A stretch of 64,000 bases of DNA from CAXBID01 sp963815305 (GTDB lineage: Bacteria > Bacteroidota > Bacteroidia > Flavobacteriales > Flavobacteriaceae): NCBI GenBank assembly GCA_963815305.1, contig CAWFFW010000002.1:310001-374000 (forward strand), in the 5' to 3' direction. The position numbers were made by a program, and so were the translations under genes. Of this stretch, positions 9,009 through 19,691 are shown piece by piece. The notes beneath the pieces are model-generated. The model was given only the letters and a program-made list of their open reading frames with translations. It made no database searches and had not been told where the DNA came from. Position 1 is the stretch's first letter, and each line of letters opens with the position of its first letter.

Positions 9009-10211
9009 TTAGTATTCTAGATACTCTCCTGCACCAATATTAAATGTTAAAGAGAAGCGTAATGTATTTTCAAGAGGGCTCTGAACTTTTGAAGCAGAGA
9101 ATAAATACGATAAATCGATATTGACTACATTAGCTTTAAAACCTGCTCCTAAAGCTAAAAATTTTCTAGCTCCTTTATCTTCACTTTCATTAAAATAGCC
9201 CGCTCTAAAGGCAAAAGAATCTTGGTACACATATTCAGCACCTAAGGCCCAAGTAAATTCTTTAAGTTCTTCGCTGAAACCATCTGGAGCATCTCCAAAG
9301 GATTGAAACATTCCTGACAAGAAACTCACATTTGGATCTTTTCCTTCTACAATAATTGTAGGTTCATCAGCATCTTGGTTTTCATCACCATCGCTATTAA
9401 CATAGCCGTAAACGGGTGGTGTTGGTACTAATAATTTAGCAACCTCAGCAGTAACGGCTATTTTATTATAATCATCAAATATAAAATCGAAGCCTGCTCC
9501 TAAACGTAAATTAGTCGGTTGAAAATTTTCCACTCCGCCTTCATCATAACTAAATTTAGGACCGATGTTTTGAATGGCGAATCCTAACCTCCATCGTCCA
9601 TTAAAATCTGAGTAAGCTTGTTCTTCACCTTGATAATATCCTGAGATATCAACCCCAAAAGTACTTGCAGGTGTGGCATCTCCATCTACGCCATCTAATC
9701 TTAAGTCAGATCGCAAATAACGCATGGCTACCGACATAGCAAATTGATCTGTAAGCCTTAAAGCATAAGAGGCATCTAGGGTAAATTCATTGGGCCTTTG
9801 TATTAATGCTTCTGAAAATTCGTCCTGAACAAATTCAATATCTCCTAATGAGAAATACTTTAAACTTAAAGCAAAAGCACTACGTTCATCTAAGCGGTTA
9901 AAATAGGTTACGTTTCCTAAAAATATATCGTTTACCAATTTACTTAAATATGGTGTGTAGCTTACCCCAACACCTGATTTTGTTTCTGAAAATGCATATT
10001 TTGATGAGTTCCATTGTTGTGAAAACGCATCAACCGATGTGGCCACACCCATATCACCCATAGCTGCAGCACGTGCATCTGGTGCAATTAATAAAAATGG
10101 CACACCTGTGGTTATAACTCTTCTATCTTGATCTGGGAAAATAACGGTTTCTTGCGCACCTGCTTTAAACATAAACGTAAATGCTATTAATACCAATAGT
10201 TGATTCTTCAT
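9009..10211 (-). CDS. porV: Type IX secretion outer-membrane protein PorV (LptO)
   Basis: The 400-residue protein has a signal peptide (about residues 1-19) and a beta-strand-rich, FadL-like barrel. It opens with the PorV-like segment TTGVPFLLIAPDARAAAMGD near residue 34. In the type IX secretion system PorV is the shuttle that carries cargo from the translocon to the PorU sortase. The gene follows porU by 33 bases, as in other Flavobacteriaceae, and the two are probably cotranscribed. The C-terminal residues form typical barrel strands ending at the last Tyr. Confidence 0.93.
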   Translation of the reverse strand: MKNQLLVLIAFTFMFKAGAQETVIFPDQDRRVITTGVPFLLIAPDARAAAMGDMGVATSVDAFSQQWNSSKYAFSETKSGVGVSYTPYLSKLVNDIFLGNVTYFNRLDERSAFALSLKYFSLGDIEFVQDEFSEALIQRPNEFTLDASYALRLTDQFAMSVAMRYLRSDLRLDGVDGDATPASTFGVDISGYYQGEEQAYSDFNGRWRLGFAIQNIGPKFSYDEGGVENFQPTNLRLGAGFDFIFDDYNKIAVTAEVAKLLVPTPPVYGYVNSDGDENQDADEPTIIVEGKDPNVSFLSGMFQSFGDAPDGFSEELKEFTWALGAEYVYQDSFAFRAGYFNESEDKGARKFLALGAGFKANVVNIDLSYLFSASKVQSPLENTLRFSLTFNIGAGEYLEY

Positions 10212-10244
10212 GTGATAATTTTATTTAACAAATATAATTTTTTC

Positions 10245-13200
10245 TTAGAGGATTACAAGTTTCTCTATCTTTTCAACTTTTTTATTTAAAAGGCTTGAAT
10301 ACACTTTTAACTTGTAAATATAAACACCCTTTCCTATTTTATCTCCAAAATCATCTCTTCCATTCCAAACAATATCTCTGGATAATGAACTTGTTGATTT
10401 AAATCCTCCGGTTGTTTGCCCGTTAAGTGTTCTTACCAATTTACCAGAAACAGTAAATATCTGTATAGAAACGTCTAAAGGTTCCGAACTATTGTGATTA
10501 AACCAAAATTCTGTGTAATTAACAAAGGGATTTGGGTAATTAAGCACGTTATTTATAACCAATTCTTGGTCTTTATCAAACACGATAAATTGAATTTCAG
10601 ATACTGCTGAATTGTTATACACATCCCAAGCTTTAAGGGTTAGTGTATGCAAACCAGGTTCTAAATCTCTAAAAGGAAAACTCAAAACACCTTTTTTATA
10701 ATCGTCAACTTCAGTTTGATAATAATCATTTAAGACCACTGGATTAGTTTCATCGCCATCAAGAATAGCTACAATATCATGCCCAATACCACTAGCTGTA
10801 TTGATACCATTTTCATCTTCCATCTTAGCCAACAGGGTTGGAGATTCGTTGGTTATTCCTCCAGAAACAAAGTTTTCATCATTCATGTACAAAGTGATTA
10901 CTGGACCCACATTATCTTCTGCTGCATTTTCATTTATACCGCCTATTCTAACGGTATTCAAACTTGCTCCAGCAAAATCTTGAAGCAATTGCTCATTTTT
11001 TGCATAAAAACTAACTTTACCAAAGCCCACTGGAATACCAATATCTTTTGGTACTACAAAATCAAATTCAAACTTACCATTGGTAACTGATGCTTGTCCT
11101 CTAAAAATAATTGCTCCTAAGGTTTTAAAATCTAGTTTTATAAGTTCCCCGTTTAAACTTATTCCATCATTTGCTAAGGTTTGCCTATCTATAGATTTGT
11201 CGTAAATTGTGGTAGAAAGCGTACCATTAAAATTGCTTAAAACATTTCCATTAACATCTGTAATTTCTCCACCTAATTTAATATAACTTAATGCTTTTAA
11301 TGTATCTGTAGATTGTGCTAAAGGAACATCATTAATCGTGTTTAACTTAACATTTGGTTTTGCAAAGGCTAATTTCATAGCTGGGTCTCCAATAAAAAAG
11401 GCCAAACGCCTTTGACTGGCTGTAGATATGGATGGGTCTATTTTAGTTAACCGCAATGCCTCTGCCATTGATGGGTATTCATAATCTTCATAATCATCAT
11501 TATCGCTATAAGAAAATAAATATTTCCCCAACGTGTTATTAAATGATGTTCCGAAACTTACAAACACCTGTCTAGTGGTTGTGATTAAACCTATAGCACC
11601 TGCTTGTTTATTCCAATACGTAAGCTCACCAGCTGTTTCCCTAAACGGATTATCAAATTTTGTAAATTCACAAGTTACCGTTATAAAACAATTCAACTTG
11701 CAGAAATTACGAAGCCCTGTAACATCTGGTTTTACAAAAATACGCTCAACTGCTAATCCATCTTCACCACCATGTCCAAAATAATTCACCACCAATGCGC
11801 CATTATCTATTGCACTTACCATTTCATTATTTACCTGTGGATACGTATTACCTCCTGCTGAAGATTCTTGTTGAAATGCGTCCGTATGAATTTTAACGAC
11901 GTTCATAAATGGTTTTGAATTTGTTACCAAGTTACCTACATTATCAGTGGTGCCTTGAATAATACCTTCCCAATCTTGATCAACATCATCTGAGACTACC
12001 ACATATTTATTTCGCCAACTTCCTAACGCTTCTTTCACATAATATGATTCAATTTTATCTACCATTTCTTTGGCACGCTGTGGTGTATCAGCTAGAATTC
12101 TACCTACAGCAATATCTAATTTATCACTGTTCGCCATAGTGCCTTCATTACCATCCATCATACCGTAAAAATCATCGGAAATAAACGAACTAGTTAGGTT
12201 GAAGCTATTATACGAGTACCATGACGGTACTATATTGGTATTATTTCGTATTCTATCTTTATAATCAAATGAGCCATCACCAAACAAACAGACATACTTA
12301 ATTCTTTTTTCAGGAGAAGAAGCATTGTCATAAACATATTTAATTAAATTTCTAATCGCTCCAATGTCTTGATTTCCTGTGCTAAATTCATTATAAATGT
12401 CATTTAAACTGTAAACTTTTACATTTAAGTTGTATTGATTTTTATTTATTTGAGCTAATCTATTCGCCTCATTAATCATATTTGCTGGGGCAATAATAAT
12501 ATAATCTATATCTTGGAATTCCCCTTGACTATCAGAAAAAACAGTGCCTTTAATATTTTGATTGGCAACAGTAGTTGTTTGATCAAATTTAGGCTCAAAA
12601 TAATCAGAGGGTGTTAACGCCACAAAAGTTTTTAAAGTACCTGATAGCGATGTAAAGCTAAAACTGGAAGATGATTCTGAATTAACAACATTTGAGACGT
12701 TGTATATATCGCTAATATCCCAAATTTCAGAAATTTGAGAAGCATTAGTTATAATGTATTGTCCAATGCCAGATACCGATGCTACTGCGCTATTTTTAAA
12801 TTGAAATTGATTACCCTGAAAATTTAAAGAGCGTATGGCCTCAATAGAAATATAATCTAAATACCCTAAAGCACTTGGATTGCCTTGATTATCAAAATTA
12901 AGCTCTACAGTAACAGTTGAAGAATTTACGTTAACAGGACCTGTATAAGAAGTTTCACTTGCTAAGCTTGGCGAATTGGCTCCAGACATTGTTCTTGTAG
13001 CCACTAAGTTTCCATTAACCGAAACACCCATAGAAGTAGACGTGTTTGAAGCTGAAGCAAAAAAAGCCTTCAGGTTTATGGGTTCAGAAGTTAATAAATC
13101 AGGAAAATCAAATTTAAATGTTTTGTTATTATCAACATCAAATTTATTACCAAACCAACGTCTTCCTAAAAAGGCAATATTGTAGTCATCTACTTCGTAA

Positions 13201-14123
13201 AACTTATAATCTTCAAACGTATCAATCACCAAATCTATGGTTCCACTTGGTTGGCTAAAAGGTTGAATACGCTTACCTAAACCAGAGCTAATATTTATAA
13301 AATAATAGGTTTTGTCTGTGTAGCAATTAATATTAGTATTGCTTTCTTCATTAAATTCCTTTGGTCCTTGAGCATAAAATAATATATGGTCTTCATTATT
13401 AAAAACACCATCGTCTTCACCTACAAACTTTATAGCATTCTCTTGAATATCAATAGGATAATCCTCAGAATTTAAATATGGAATCATCCTACCTCCGTTT
13501 CCAAACAATTTTATACTTCTAGGATCTACACTATTTACGTTTACACCTAAACGCTGTAAAAAACTTTTAGAAAGTTTAAAAACACCCGTAGTATCAACAT
13601 AAAACTTGTACCATTCTCCAGAGCGCAAGACTGAATTACTAATCGTTTTTGAGCCGCTAACTTTTTGTAAAAAAGATATATTACCAAGCGATCTATTATA
13701 ACTAATTTGGAATGAAGTGATCTTTTTGTAATTATTATTTAAATCCTTGATGATGGGAGATAATTGTAAAAGTGCAAAAAGTTTATCTCTAGAATTAGAA
13801 TTTTTTAAGGTGATCTTTAATTCAGTTGGTATGTTACTAATTTCTAAATCTTTTAGTTCAGTTTTAGAAACTGATACATAAGAAATATTGCTAATTTCTA
13901 CCGAAGCTTCATTTATAGGACTATTAAGTTCCCACTGATCTACAAACTGTAAACCAGCATCAAAATCATATGTAAAATTTTCTTTATTAAAAGAAGGTAT
14001 TTCAATGGTGTAGTTACCACCAGAAATAGTTTGAGACACCTCCCAATCAATCACATATTTTTTCTGTTGACCAAACAAAAAAGTGGTACTAATAAATAAT
14101 AATAGTAATAATTTTTCTTTCAT
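10245..14123 (-). CDS. porU: Type IX secretion sortase PorU (C25 gingipain-like)
   Basis: The 1292-residue protein has a signal peptide ending near residue 19. A C25 cysteine-protease domain carries the His of YFGHGG (about residue 781) and the Cys of TVTCEF (about 818). The C-terminal domain contains NYPNPF and resembles a T9SS sorting domain. PorU removes the sorting domain of cargo proteins at the cell surface and attaches them to lipid-linked glycan. It sits directly before porV and diverges from gldJ, a layout known from gliding flavobacteria. Confidence 0.93.
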   Translation of the reverse strand: MKEKLLLLLFISTTFLFGQQKKYVIDWEVSQTISGGNYTIEIPSFNKENFTYDFDAGLQFVDQWELNSPINEASVEISNISYVSVSKTELKDLEISNIPTELKITLKNSNSRDKLFALLQLSPIIKDLNNNYKKITSFQISYNRSLGNISFLQKVSGSKTISNSVLRSGEWYKFYVDTTGVFKLSKSFLQRLGVNVNSVDPRSIKLFGNGGRMIPYLNSEDYPIDIQENAIKFVGEDDGVFNNEDHILFYAQGPKEFNEESNTNINCYTDKTYYFINISSGLGKRIQPFSQPSGTIDLVIDTFEDYKFYEVDDYNIAFLGRRWFGNKFDVDNNKTFKFDFPDLLTSEPINLKAFFASASNTSTSMGVSVNGNLVATRTMSGANSPSLASETSYTGPVNVNSSTVTVELNFDNQGNPSALGYLDYISIEAIRSLNFQGNQFQFKNSAVASVSGIGQYIITNASQISEIWDISDIYNVSNVVNSESSSSFSFTSLSGTLKTFVALTPSDYFEPKFDQTTTVANQNIKGTVFSDSQGEFQDIDYIIIAPANMINEANRLAQINKNQYNLNVKVYSLNDIYNEFSTGNQDIGAIRNLIKYVYDNASSPEKRIKYVCLFGDGSFDYKDRIRNNTNIVPSWYSYNSFNLTSSFISDDFYGMMDGNEGTMANSDKLDIAVGRILADTPQRAKEMVDKIESYYVKEALGSWRNKYVVVSDDVDQDWEGIIQGTTDNVGNLVTNSKPFMNVVKIHTDAFQQESSAGGNTYPQVNNEMVSAIDNGALVVNYFGHGGEDGLAVERIFVKPDVTGLRNFCKLNCFITVTCEFTKFDNPFRETAGELTYWNKQAGAIGLITTTRQVFVSFGTSFNNTLGKYLFSYSDNDDYEDYEYPSMAEALRLTKIDPSISTASQRRLAFFIGDPAMKLAFAKPNVKLNTINDVPLAQSTDTLKALSYIKLGGEITDVNGNVLSNFNGTLSTTIYDKSIDRQTLANDGISLNGELIKLDFKTLGAIIFRGQASVTNGKFEFDFVVPKDIGIPVGFGKVSFYAKNEQLLQDFAGASLNTVRIGGINENAAEDNVGPVITLYMNDENFVSGGITNESPTLLAKMEDENGINTASGIGHDIVAILDGDETNPVVLNDYYQTEVDDYKKGVLSFPFRDLEPGLHTLTLKAWDVYNNSAVSEIQFIVFDKDQELVINNVLNYPNPFVNYTEFWFNHNSSEPLDVSIQIFTVSGKLVRTLNGQTTGGFKSTSSLSRDIVWNGRDDFGDKIGKGVYIYKLKVYSSLLNKKVEKIEKLVIL

Positions 14124-14187
14124 CGCTTAAATAACGTCGTTAAAAGGCTCTTATTATTAATAATAACAACATTTTTAGAAACTGCTT

Positions 14188-14195
14188 CAAAAATA
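14188..14195 (-). promoter_or_regulatory. Likely -7 element of the porU-porV promoter
   Basis: On the minus strand TATTTTTG matches TAnnTTTG exactly and lies 64 bases before the porU start, inside the 263-base region between porU and gldJ. The -33 element is not clear. The remaining bases of that region are AT-rich and show no other feature I can support. Confidence 0.45.
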
Positions 14196-14386
14196 CAATA
14201 ATAAATTAGTAAAATAGCCGTTAATTAAAGACAAAAGGTTGTGCAAAAACACCTAAAACATCGTTATAATGCATCAAAAATAGGGTGAAACGCTCTTTTT
14301 TTTGGTTAAAATGCAAAAAATAGCTTGTGTTATTAGGTTTAATTATTATATTGCACCACCAAAAATATTATTAGCTTACTTAAAAT

Positions 14387-16079
14387 ATGGATATGAAAAA
14401 AGTTGTAGCATGCAAGGTTTTGTTAGTTTTGGCTTTAACAATAGTCTCAACTAGTTGTAAAAAATCTTCGAGTTCGAAGAATAGTTCTAGAGCTACCGGT
14501 TGGCAAATCAACTCCAGAGAGGGCGGTTTCCAATATAATACAGACTTTAAAGAACAGGAGACTTCTCCTGGTTTAGTGTTTGTAGAAGGTGGTACTTTCA
14601 CAAAAGGTAGAGTACAAGATGATGTGATGCATGATTGGAATAATACTCCAAACCAGCAACACGTACAATCATTCTACATGGATGAAACGGAAGTTACCAA
14701 TGCGATGTACATGGAGTACTTAGATTGGATTAAGCGTGTTTACCCACCATCTGATGAAAATTTTAGAGCCATCTATCAAGGTGCTTTACCAGATACATTG
14801 GTTTGGAGAAACCGGTTAGGTTTTAATGAAGTTATGACCGAAAATTATTTAAGACACCCAGGCTATGGAGAATATCCTGTGGTAGGTGTAAGCTGGATTC
14901 AAGCCGTGGAGTTTGCTAATTGGCGTTCAGATCGTGTTAATGAATACAATCTAGAACAAGCTGGGTACTTAAAGCGTGATGCCAAAATAACAGATGTTAA
15001 TGCTGATTCTAATTTTAGCACAGATACTTATATTAATGCTCCTAGTTTAACCTATGGTGGTAACGAAGAAATCATCAACGCCGATGGTAGAGGCAGAAGA
15101 AATGCACAAGTAGATGCTGATGGTAATGAAACTAATATATATGCTACTCGCCAAACCGGAATTATTACTCCAAAATATAGGCTACCAACTGAAACAGAGT
15201 GGGAATATGCTGCGTTAGGGTTAAGTGAGATAAGAAGCTATAATTTATACAGAGGACGTAAAAAATATCCATGGGACGGACAATACACCCGTTCTGGCGC
15301 TCGTAAGACTCGTGGTGATCAAAAAGCCAATTTTAAACAAGGTAAAGGCGACTATGGCGGAATTGCAGGATGGTCTGATGATGGTGCCGACATTACAAAT
15401 GCCGTAAAATCTTATGAGCCTAACGATTTTGGCTTATATGATATGGCAGGAAATGTTGCCGAATGGGTTGCAGATGTATACAGACCAATTATTGATGATG
15501 AGTTTAATGATTTTAATTACTACCGTGGAAATGTATATACAAAAAATGCTATAAATGATGATGGTACAGTAAAAGTCGTTACTGCTGATGATATTGTTTA
15601 CGATACACTATCAAATGGTAAAGTTGTAGCAAGAAACTTGCCTGGTGAAATTTTACAAGTTCCTATTGATGATAACGAAACTTACCTAAGAACTAATTTT
15701 GATAGAAGTAACGAAATAAACTTCAGAAGATGGAGACAAACGTTCTTCTCGTAACTTTGAAAGTTTTGGTGATGAGGAAGGTGAAGAAAATGCAGATTCG
15801 CAAACAAGAAAAATGTATAATTCTCCTAAACACAGTATCAGTAGAGATTCTCTAGGAAATATAATTAGAGAATACGATAAAGGTAATAACAGAACATCTT
15901 TAATTAACGATGAAGTTAGAGTTTATAAAGGTGGCTCTTGGAAAGATAGAGAATATTGGTTAGATCCAGCTCAAAGACGTTACTTCCCACAAGATATGGC
16001 GACAGACTATATTGGATTTAGATGTGCAATGTCTCGTGTAGGATCAAAATCTAAAGATAAAAATAAGACTAAAAATTAA
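14387..16079 (+). pseudogene. gldJ: Gliding motility lipoprotein GldJ, interrupted by a one-base frameshift
   Basis: The first frame encodes 455 residues. It starts with a lipoprotein signal (Cys near residue 24, STSC) and an FGE-sulfatase-like domain containing VGVSWIQAVEFANWRS and LPTETEWEYAALG. At about 15725-15730 the sequence CAGAAGATGG appears to hold one extra base. Removing one base restores a frame through FRDGDKRSSRNFESF and on to the C-terminal YIGFRCAMSRVG, ending at 16079. As written the frame stops at 15754, losing about 108 residues including the end of the fold. In Flavobacterium GldJ supports gliding and type IX secretion. This could be a true mutation or a sequencing error. 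Confidence 0.88.
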
Positions 16080-16103
16080 TCTTTAGTTTTCTATAATAAA
16101 AAT

Positions 16104-16134
16104 AAAAAGTCCTGACGTTTTGTTAGGACTTTTT
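16104..16134 (+). terminator. Intrinsic terminator after gldJ
   Basis: A 13-bp stem with one G-T wobble (16104-16116 with 16122-16134, core AAGTCCTGAC) and a five-base loop ends in a run of T. It begins 25 bases after the gldJ C-terminal stop. Confidence 0.85.
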
Positions 16135-16174
16135 TAATACATTTATTTTTACAAACAAAATCCTTATCCGAAAT

Positions 16175-17449
16175 TTGGAAATAGAATCACTACATAAAAT
16201 TTTTTTAACATGTAATTCAGCATGTACTGACACCAGGAAAATCCAATCTAACAGTATGTTTTTTGCCTTAAAAGGCGAAAATTTCAATGGTAACACCTAT
16301 GCTAAAGATGCCTTAAAAAGTGGATCAAAATATGCTATAATTGATGAAGAAGAATTCGTAACCTCTAAAAAAACTATACTCGTTAAAAATGTTCTTGAAA
16401 TCCTTCAAAAACTATCCACATACCACAGAATTTTTTTAAATACACCGGTTATAGCACTTACTGGTAGCAACGGCAAAACAACTACCAAAGAGCTTATCAA
16501 TATTGTGTTATCTAAAAAATATAAAACTACAGCAACTGTTGGTAATTTGAACAACCATATAGGTGTTCCATTAACGCTGCTCTCTATGACAAATGATACT
16601 GAAATTGGTATTGTTGAAATGGGCGCAAACCATCAAAAGGAAATTGAGTTTTTGTGCAACATTGCAAAACCAGATTACGGACTAATTACAAACTACGGTA
16701 AGGCACACTTAGAAGGTTTTGGAGGTATAGAAGGTATTATAAAAGGCAAAAGCGAAATGTATAATTATTTAATTGAAAATAATAAAACGGCTTTCATTAA
16801 TGCTAAAGACCCTATTCAAGTTGAAAAAACTTATAGCTTAAATAAAATAACTTTTGGGGACTCAAAACAAGATGTAAATATAAAATTTATTGATGCGAAC
16901 CCCTTCGTGAAATTGATTTTTGAGGATATAAACATACAAACTCAGCTTATTGGTGATTACAATTTTATAAATATAGCCATAGCGATAGCCATTGGTAATT
17001 ATTTTAAAGTTGAAAATAATGATATAAAAATAGCTATTGAAAGCTACATACCATCAAATAATCGTTCACAAATTATTCAAAAAGGCTCTAACAAAATTAT
17101 TTTAGATGCTTATAACGCTAATCCAACCAGTATGCAAGCCGCTCTAAATAATTTCAACAAACAAGCGGGAAACAAAATAGCTATATTAGGTGATATGTTT
17201 GAGCTTGGGAATGAGGCCAAACAAGAACATCAAAATATTGCTGATTTAGCAATTTCATTAAATATCGATCAAATTGTTTTTGTTGGAGAAAATTTTTATA
17301 AATCCAAAACAGATTCAAAAAAAACAAAAACATTTAAATCTTTCGATGATTTTAAAAATAATTTTGATTTATATCACATTAAAAATTCAACACTTCTTAT
17401 AAAAGGATCTAGAGGTATGGCTTTAGAACGTTGTCTTGAAATATTATAA
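16175..17449 (+). CDS. murF: UDP-N-acetylmuramoyl-tripeptide--D-alanyl-D-alanine ligase
   Basis: The 424-residue protein adds D-Ala-D-Ala to the UDP-MurNAc-tripeptide in the last cytoplasmic step of the peptidoglycan precursor. The Mur ligase P-loop GSNGKTTTK is at residues 97-105, GNLNNHIGVPLTLL near 123 and EMGANHQKEI near 148. SRGMALE lies near the C-terminus. The start is a TTG: the first in-frame ATG would delete the N-terminal substrate-binding strand that includes CTDTRKI. It lies alone between two terminators. Confidence 0.93.
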   Translation: MEIESLHKIFLTCNSACTDTRKIQSNSMFFALKGENFNGNTYAKDALKSGSKYAIIDEEEFVTSKKTILVKNVLEILQKLSTYHRIFLNTPVIALTGSNGKTTTKELINIVLSKKYKTTATVGNLNNHIGVPLTLLSMTNDTEIGIVEMGANHQKEIEFLCNIAKPDYGLITNYGKAHLEGFGGIEGIIKGKSEMYNYLIENNKTAFINAKDPIQVEKTYSLNKITFGDSKQDVNIKFIDANPFVKLIFEDINIQTQLIGDYNFINIAIAIAIGNYFKVENNDIKIAIESYIPSNNRSQIIQKGSNKIILDAYNANPTSMQAALNNFNKQAGNKIAILGDMFELGNEAKQEHQNIADLAISLNIDQIVFVGENFYKSKTDSKKTKTFKSFDDFKNNFDLYHIKNSTLLIKGSRGMALERCLEIL

Positions 17450-17453
17450 ATAG

Positions 17454-17483
17454 AAAAATCCTAAAGAAAACTTTAGGATTTTT
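17454..17483. terminator. Bidirectional terminator between murF and tRNA-Val
   Basis: A perfect 13-bp stem (AAAAATCCTAAAG at 17454-17466 with its complement at 17471-17483) closes an AAAA loop. It has T residues on the plus-strand side and A residues on the other. It can end murF on the plus strand and the tRNA transcript on the minus strand. Confidence 0.85.
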
Positions 17484-17486
17484 TGT

Positions 17487-17560
17487 GGGCAATGAGGGAT
17501 TCGAACCCCCGACCCTTTGGGTGTAAACCAAATGCTCTGAACCAACTGAGCTAATTGCCC
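17487..17560 (-). tRNA. tRNA-Val (anticodon TAC)
   Basis: The minus strand folds as a cloverleaf of 74 bases. The acceptor stem is GGGCAAT with ATTGCCC, the D arm GCTC...GAGC, and the anticodon stem TTTGG/CCAAA around the loop TTTACAC, giving anticodon TAC. The T arm is GGGGG-TTCGAAT-CCCTC with one G-T pair. The terminal CCA is not encoded. Confidence 0.95.
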
Positions 17561-17622
17561 TCTAAATTGGATTGCAAATATAATTTAGTTTTTAATACTG
17601 CAAAAACTTTTTTGCTAAAATT

Positions 17623-18840
17623 TTAAATTATTTCTGCTACTACAAATGTACTTCCTCCAACAAAAATTAAATCGTTTTTATTAGCTTTATGTAAAGCTGA
17701 TTTATAAGCCTCATTTACAGAATCATAAACCTCACCTTTTAATCCATATTTATTAAAAAACTCTTTTAATTTTTTTTCATCTAAGCCTCTTGGTATATTG
17801 GGTTTGCAAAAGTAATATGTGGCTTTTTTAGGTAACAAGTCAATTATTGTAGTTAAATCTTTATCATTTACAACACCGAAAACGATATGCAACGTTTGAA
17901 AAACTTCTTTTTTTAATTGTTCCATTACATATATTAACCCCTCTCTATTATGTCCCGTATCGCAAACAACCTTAGGGCTTTCATTTAAAACTTGCCAACG
18001 TCCCAACAAACTTGTATTACTAATAACGTTAAGAAGTCCATGTTCTAAATATTGTTGAGATATCTTGTAGCCTTTTTCTTGAAGTATTTTTACAGTTTGA
18101 ATAACCGTTTTTATATTTTTAGCTTGATAAATCCCAACCAAATCAGACTTATAAACTTCACTAATATTTTTATCTGCAAAAATAATATCAGCATCGTTCG
18201 TTTTAGCCAATGCCTTAAAAACAGATTTTGTTTCTTTTTGAGTTTCTCCTATTACTACGGGTATATTTGGTTTTATAATGCCTCCTTTTTCAAAAGCAAT
18301 AGCTTTTAAAGTATGACCTAAAAACTGGGTATGATCTAAACCAATATTAGTAATAACTGAAACTTCAGGTATTATAATATTTGTTGAATCTAGTCTTCCT
18401 CCCATACCTACCTCAACAATTGCAATATCTACTTTATGTTTTGAAAAATAATCAAAAGCCATACCCACCGTCATTTCAAAAAATGACAACTGATTTTCAT
18501 CAAAAAATGATTTATTACGTGTTATGAATTCAATTACAAAATGTTTACTGATAACTTTACCATTGATTCTAATACGCTCTTTAAAATCTTTTAAATGAGG
18601 AGAAGTATATAAACCTACTTTATAACCAGCTTCTTGTAAAATAGATGCCAACATATGGCTTGTTGAACCTTTTCCATTAGTTCCTGCAACGTGAACTGAT
18701 TTGAATTTATGTTCTGGATGATTTAAATGTTTAGCTAATTTTAAGGTGTTCGATAAATCCTTTTTAAAAGCAATTTTGCCCTGATTTTGATACATTGGGA
18801 GTTGCGCAAACATCCAATTAAGAGTATCTTGATACGTCAT
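17623..18840 (-). CDS. folC: Bifunctional folylpolyglutamate synthase/dihydrofolate synthase
   Basis: The 405-residue ATP-dependent ligase adds glutamate to dihydropteroate and to folates. The P-loop GTNGKGSTSHM lies at residues 53-63, YTSPHLKDFKERIRING near 78-94, and the EVGMGGRLDSTN segment near 142. The C-terminal domain contains FGVVNDKD and ends with GGSTFVVAE. It is the Mur-ligase-like fold, shorter than the E. coli enzyme mainly in loops. It starts two bases after the TonB-like gene and is probably the last gene of that operon. Confidence 0.92.
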   Translation of the reverse strand: MTYQDTLNWMFAQLPMYQNQGKIAFKKDLSNTLKLAKHLNHPEHKFKSVHVAGTNGKGSTSHMLASILQEAGYKVGLYTSPHLKDFKERIRINGKVISKHFVIEFITRNKSFFDENQLSFFEMTVGMAFDYFSKHKVDIAIVEVGMGGRLDSTNIIIPEVSVITNIGLDHTQFLGHTLKAIAFEKGGIIKPNIPVVIGETQKETKSVFKALAKTNDADIIFADKNISEVYKSDLVGIYQAKNIKTVIQTVKILQEKGYKISQQYLEHGLLNVISNTSLLGRWQVLNESPKVVCDTGHNREGLIYVMEQLKKEVFQTLHIVFGVVNDKDLTTIIDLLPKKATYYFCKPNIPRGLDEKKLKEFFNKYGLKGEVYDSVNEAYKSALHKANKNDLIFVGGSTFVVAEII

Positions 18841-18842
18841 TA

Positions 18843-19691
18843 CTATTGCCCCAATTTGAAGTTTACTTTAACAAAACCTATTTGTTTTGCTGGAGCATTA
18901 GAGTCTGCTGGCCATTTGTGAGATAAAGCAATTTTTTTAGCAGGTTCTAATAAGCATTGTGCTGTGTTTGTAGTGCCTTTAACTCCAGAAACAGCTTCAA
19001 CAACATGACCACTTTGATTCACTATAATTTTAACAATCACCATTCCAGATTCGTTGCAGTCTTGCTTCAGCGTTTTATAAGTGGCTCTACCCCTTCCATT
19101 CAATCCATAACCAACACCACCGCTACCTGTGCCTTGTCCACCAAAATAGCTAGGTGCATAAGGATCACCATCTAATTGTCCTTTATCGCCTGCTTTGTTG
19201 TCATTACCTTCACCACCTGTTTCAGTACCTTCAGATTTGCTAACGCCACCAATTAAAGCATCCAATTTCTTCTTCTTCTCTTCCTGTTCTCGTTTTTCTT
19301 TCGCTATTCTATCTGCCTCAGCTTTTACTTTAGCATCAGCAATCGCTTTTGCTTTTGCCTCAATATCTTTTTGGTTTTTAATCGCTATTTCTTCTGCATT
19401 GTCGGCAGTTAAAACTTCCTCTTTTGCTTCTGTAGTTTTTGTAGGTTCTGTTTTTGAAACTTCAGGTTGCGGTGGCTCTTCTATTTTTTGAGGTTCAGAT
19501 TTTACTGGTGCTTTAGGTTGCACCGTGCCTTTGCCAAAATCAATATTTCCAAAATTAACGGCTACACCGTATTCTTCTGGAGGGTCCATATAGGTTGTGC
19601 CAACCACAAACAATAGTAGCAAAATTATGATAGCTATCAAAGCCGTTAATTTTGCAGAATTTTTCTCGTGTTTGGTTTCTAAATATTTCAT
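18843..19691 (-). CDS. TonB-like energy transducer
   Basis: The 282-residue protein has one N-terminal transmembrane helix (about residues 14-33). A long periplasmic stretch rich in Pro, Glu and Lys follows, then an Ala/Lys/Glu coiled-coil-like region (about 95-150), a Gly-rich linker and a C-terminal TonB-like domain (about 200-282). It would carry proton-motive energy from the ExbB/ExbD complex to an outer-membrane partner. The ATG overlaps the last base of the ExbD stop. The coiled-coil makes it somewhat TolA-like, so the true partner is uncertain. Confidence 0.82.
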   Translation of the reverse strand: MKYLETKHEKNSAKLTALIAIIILLLLFVVGTTYMDPPEEYGVAVNFGNIDFGKGTVQPKAPVKSEPQKIEEPPQPEVSKTEPTKTTEAKEEVLTADNAEEIAIKNQKDIEAKAKAIADAKVKAEADRIAKEKREQEEKKKKLDALIGGVSKSEGTETGGEGNDNKAGDKGQLDGDPYAPSYFGGQGTGSGGVGYGLNGRGRATYKTLKQDCNESGMVIVKIIVNQSGHVVEAVSGVKGTTNTAQCLLEPAKKIALSHKWPADSNAPAKQIGFVKVNFKLGQ

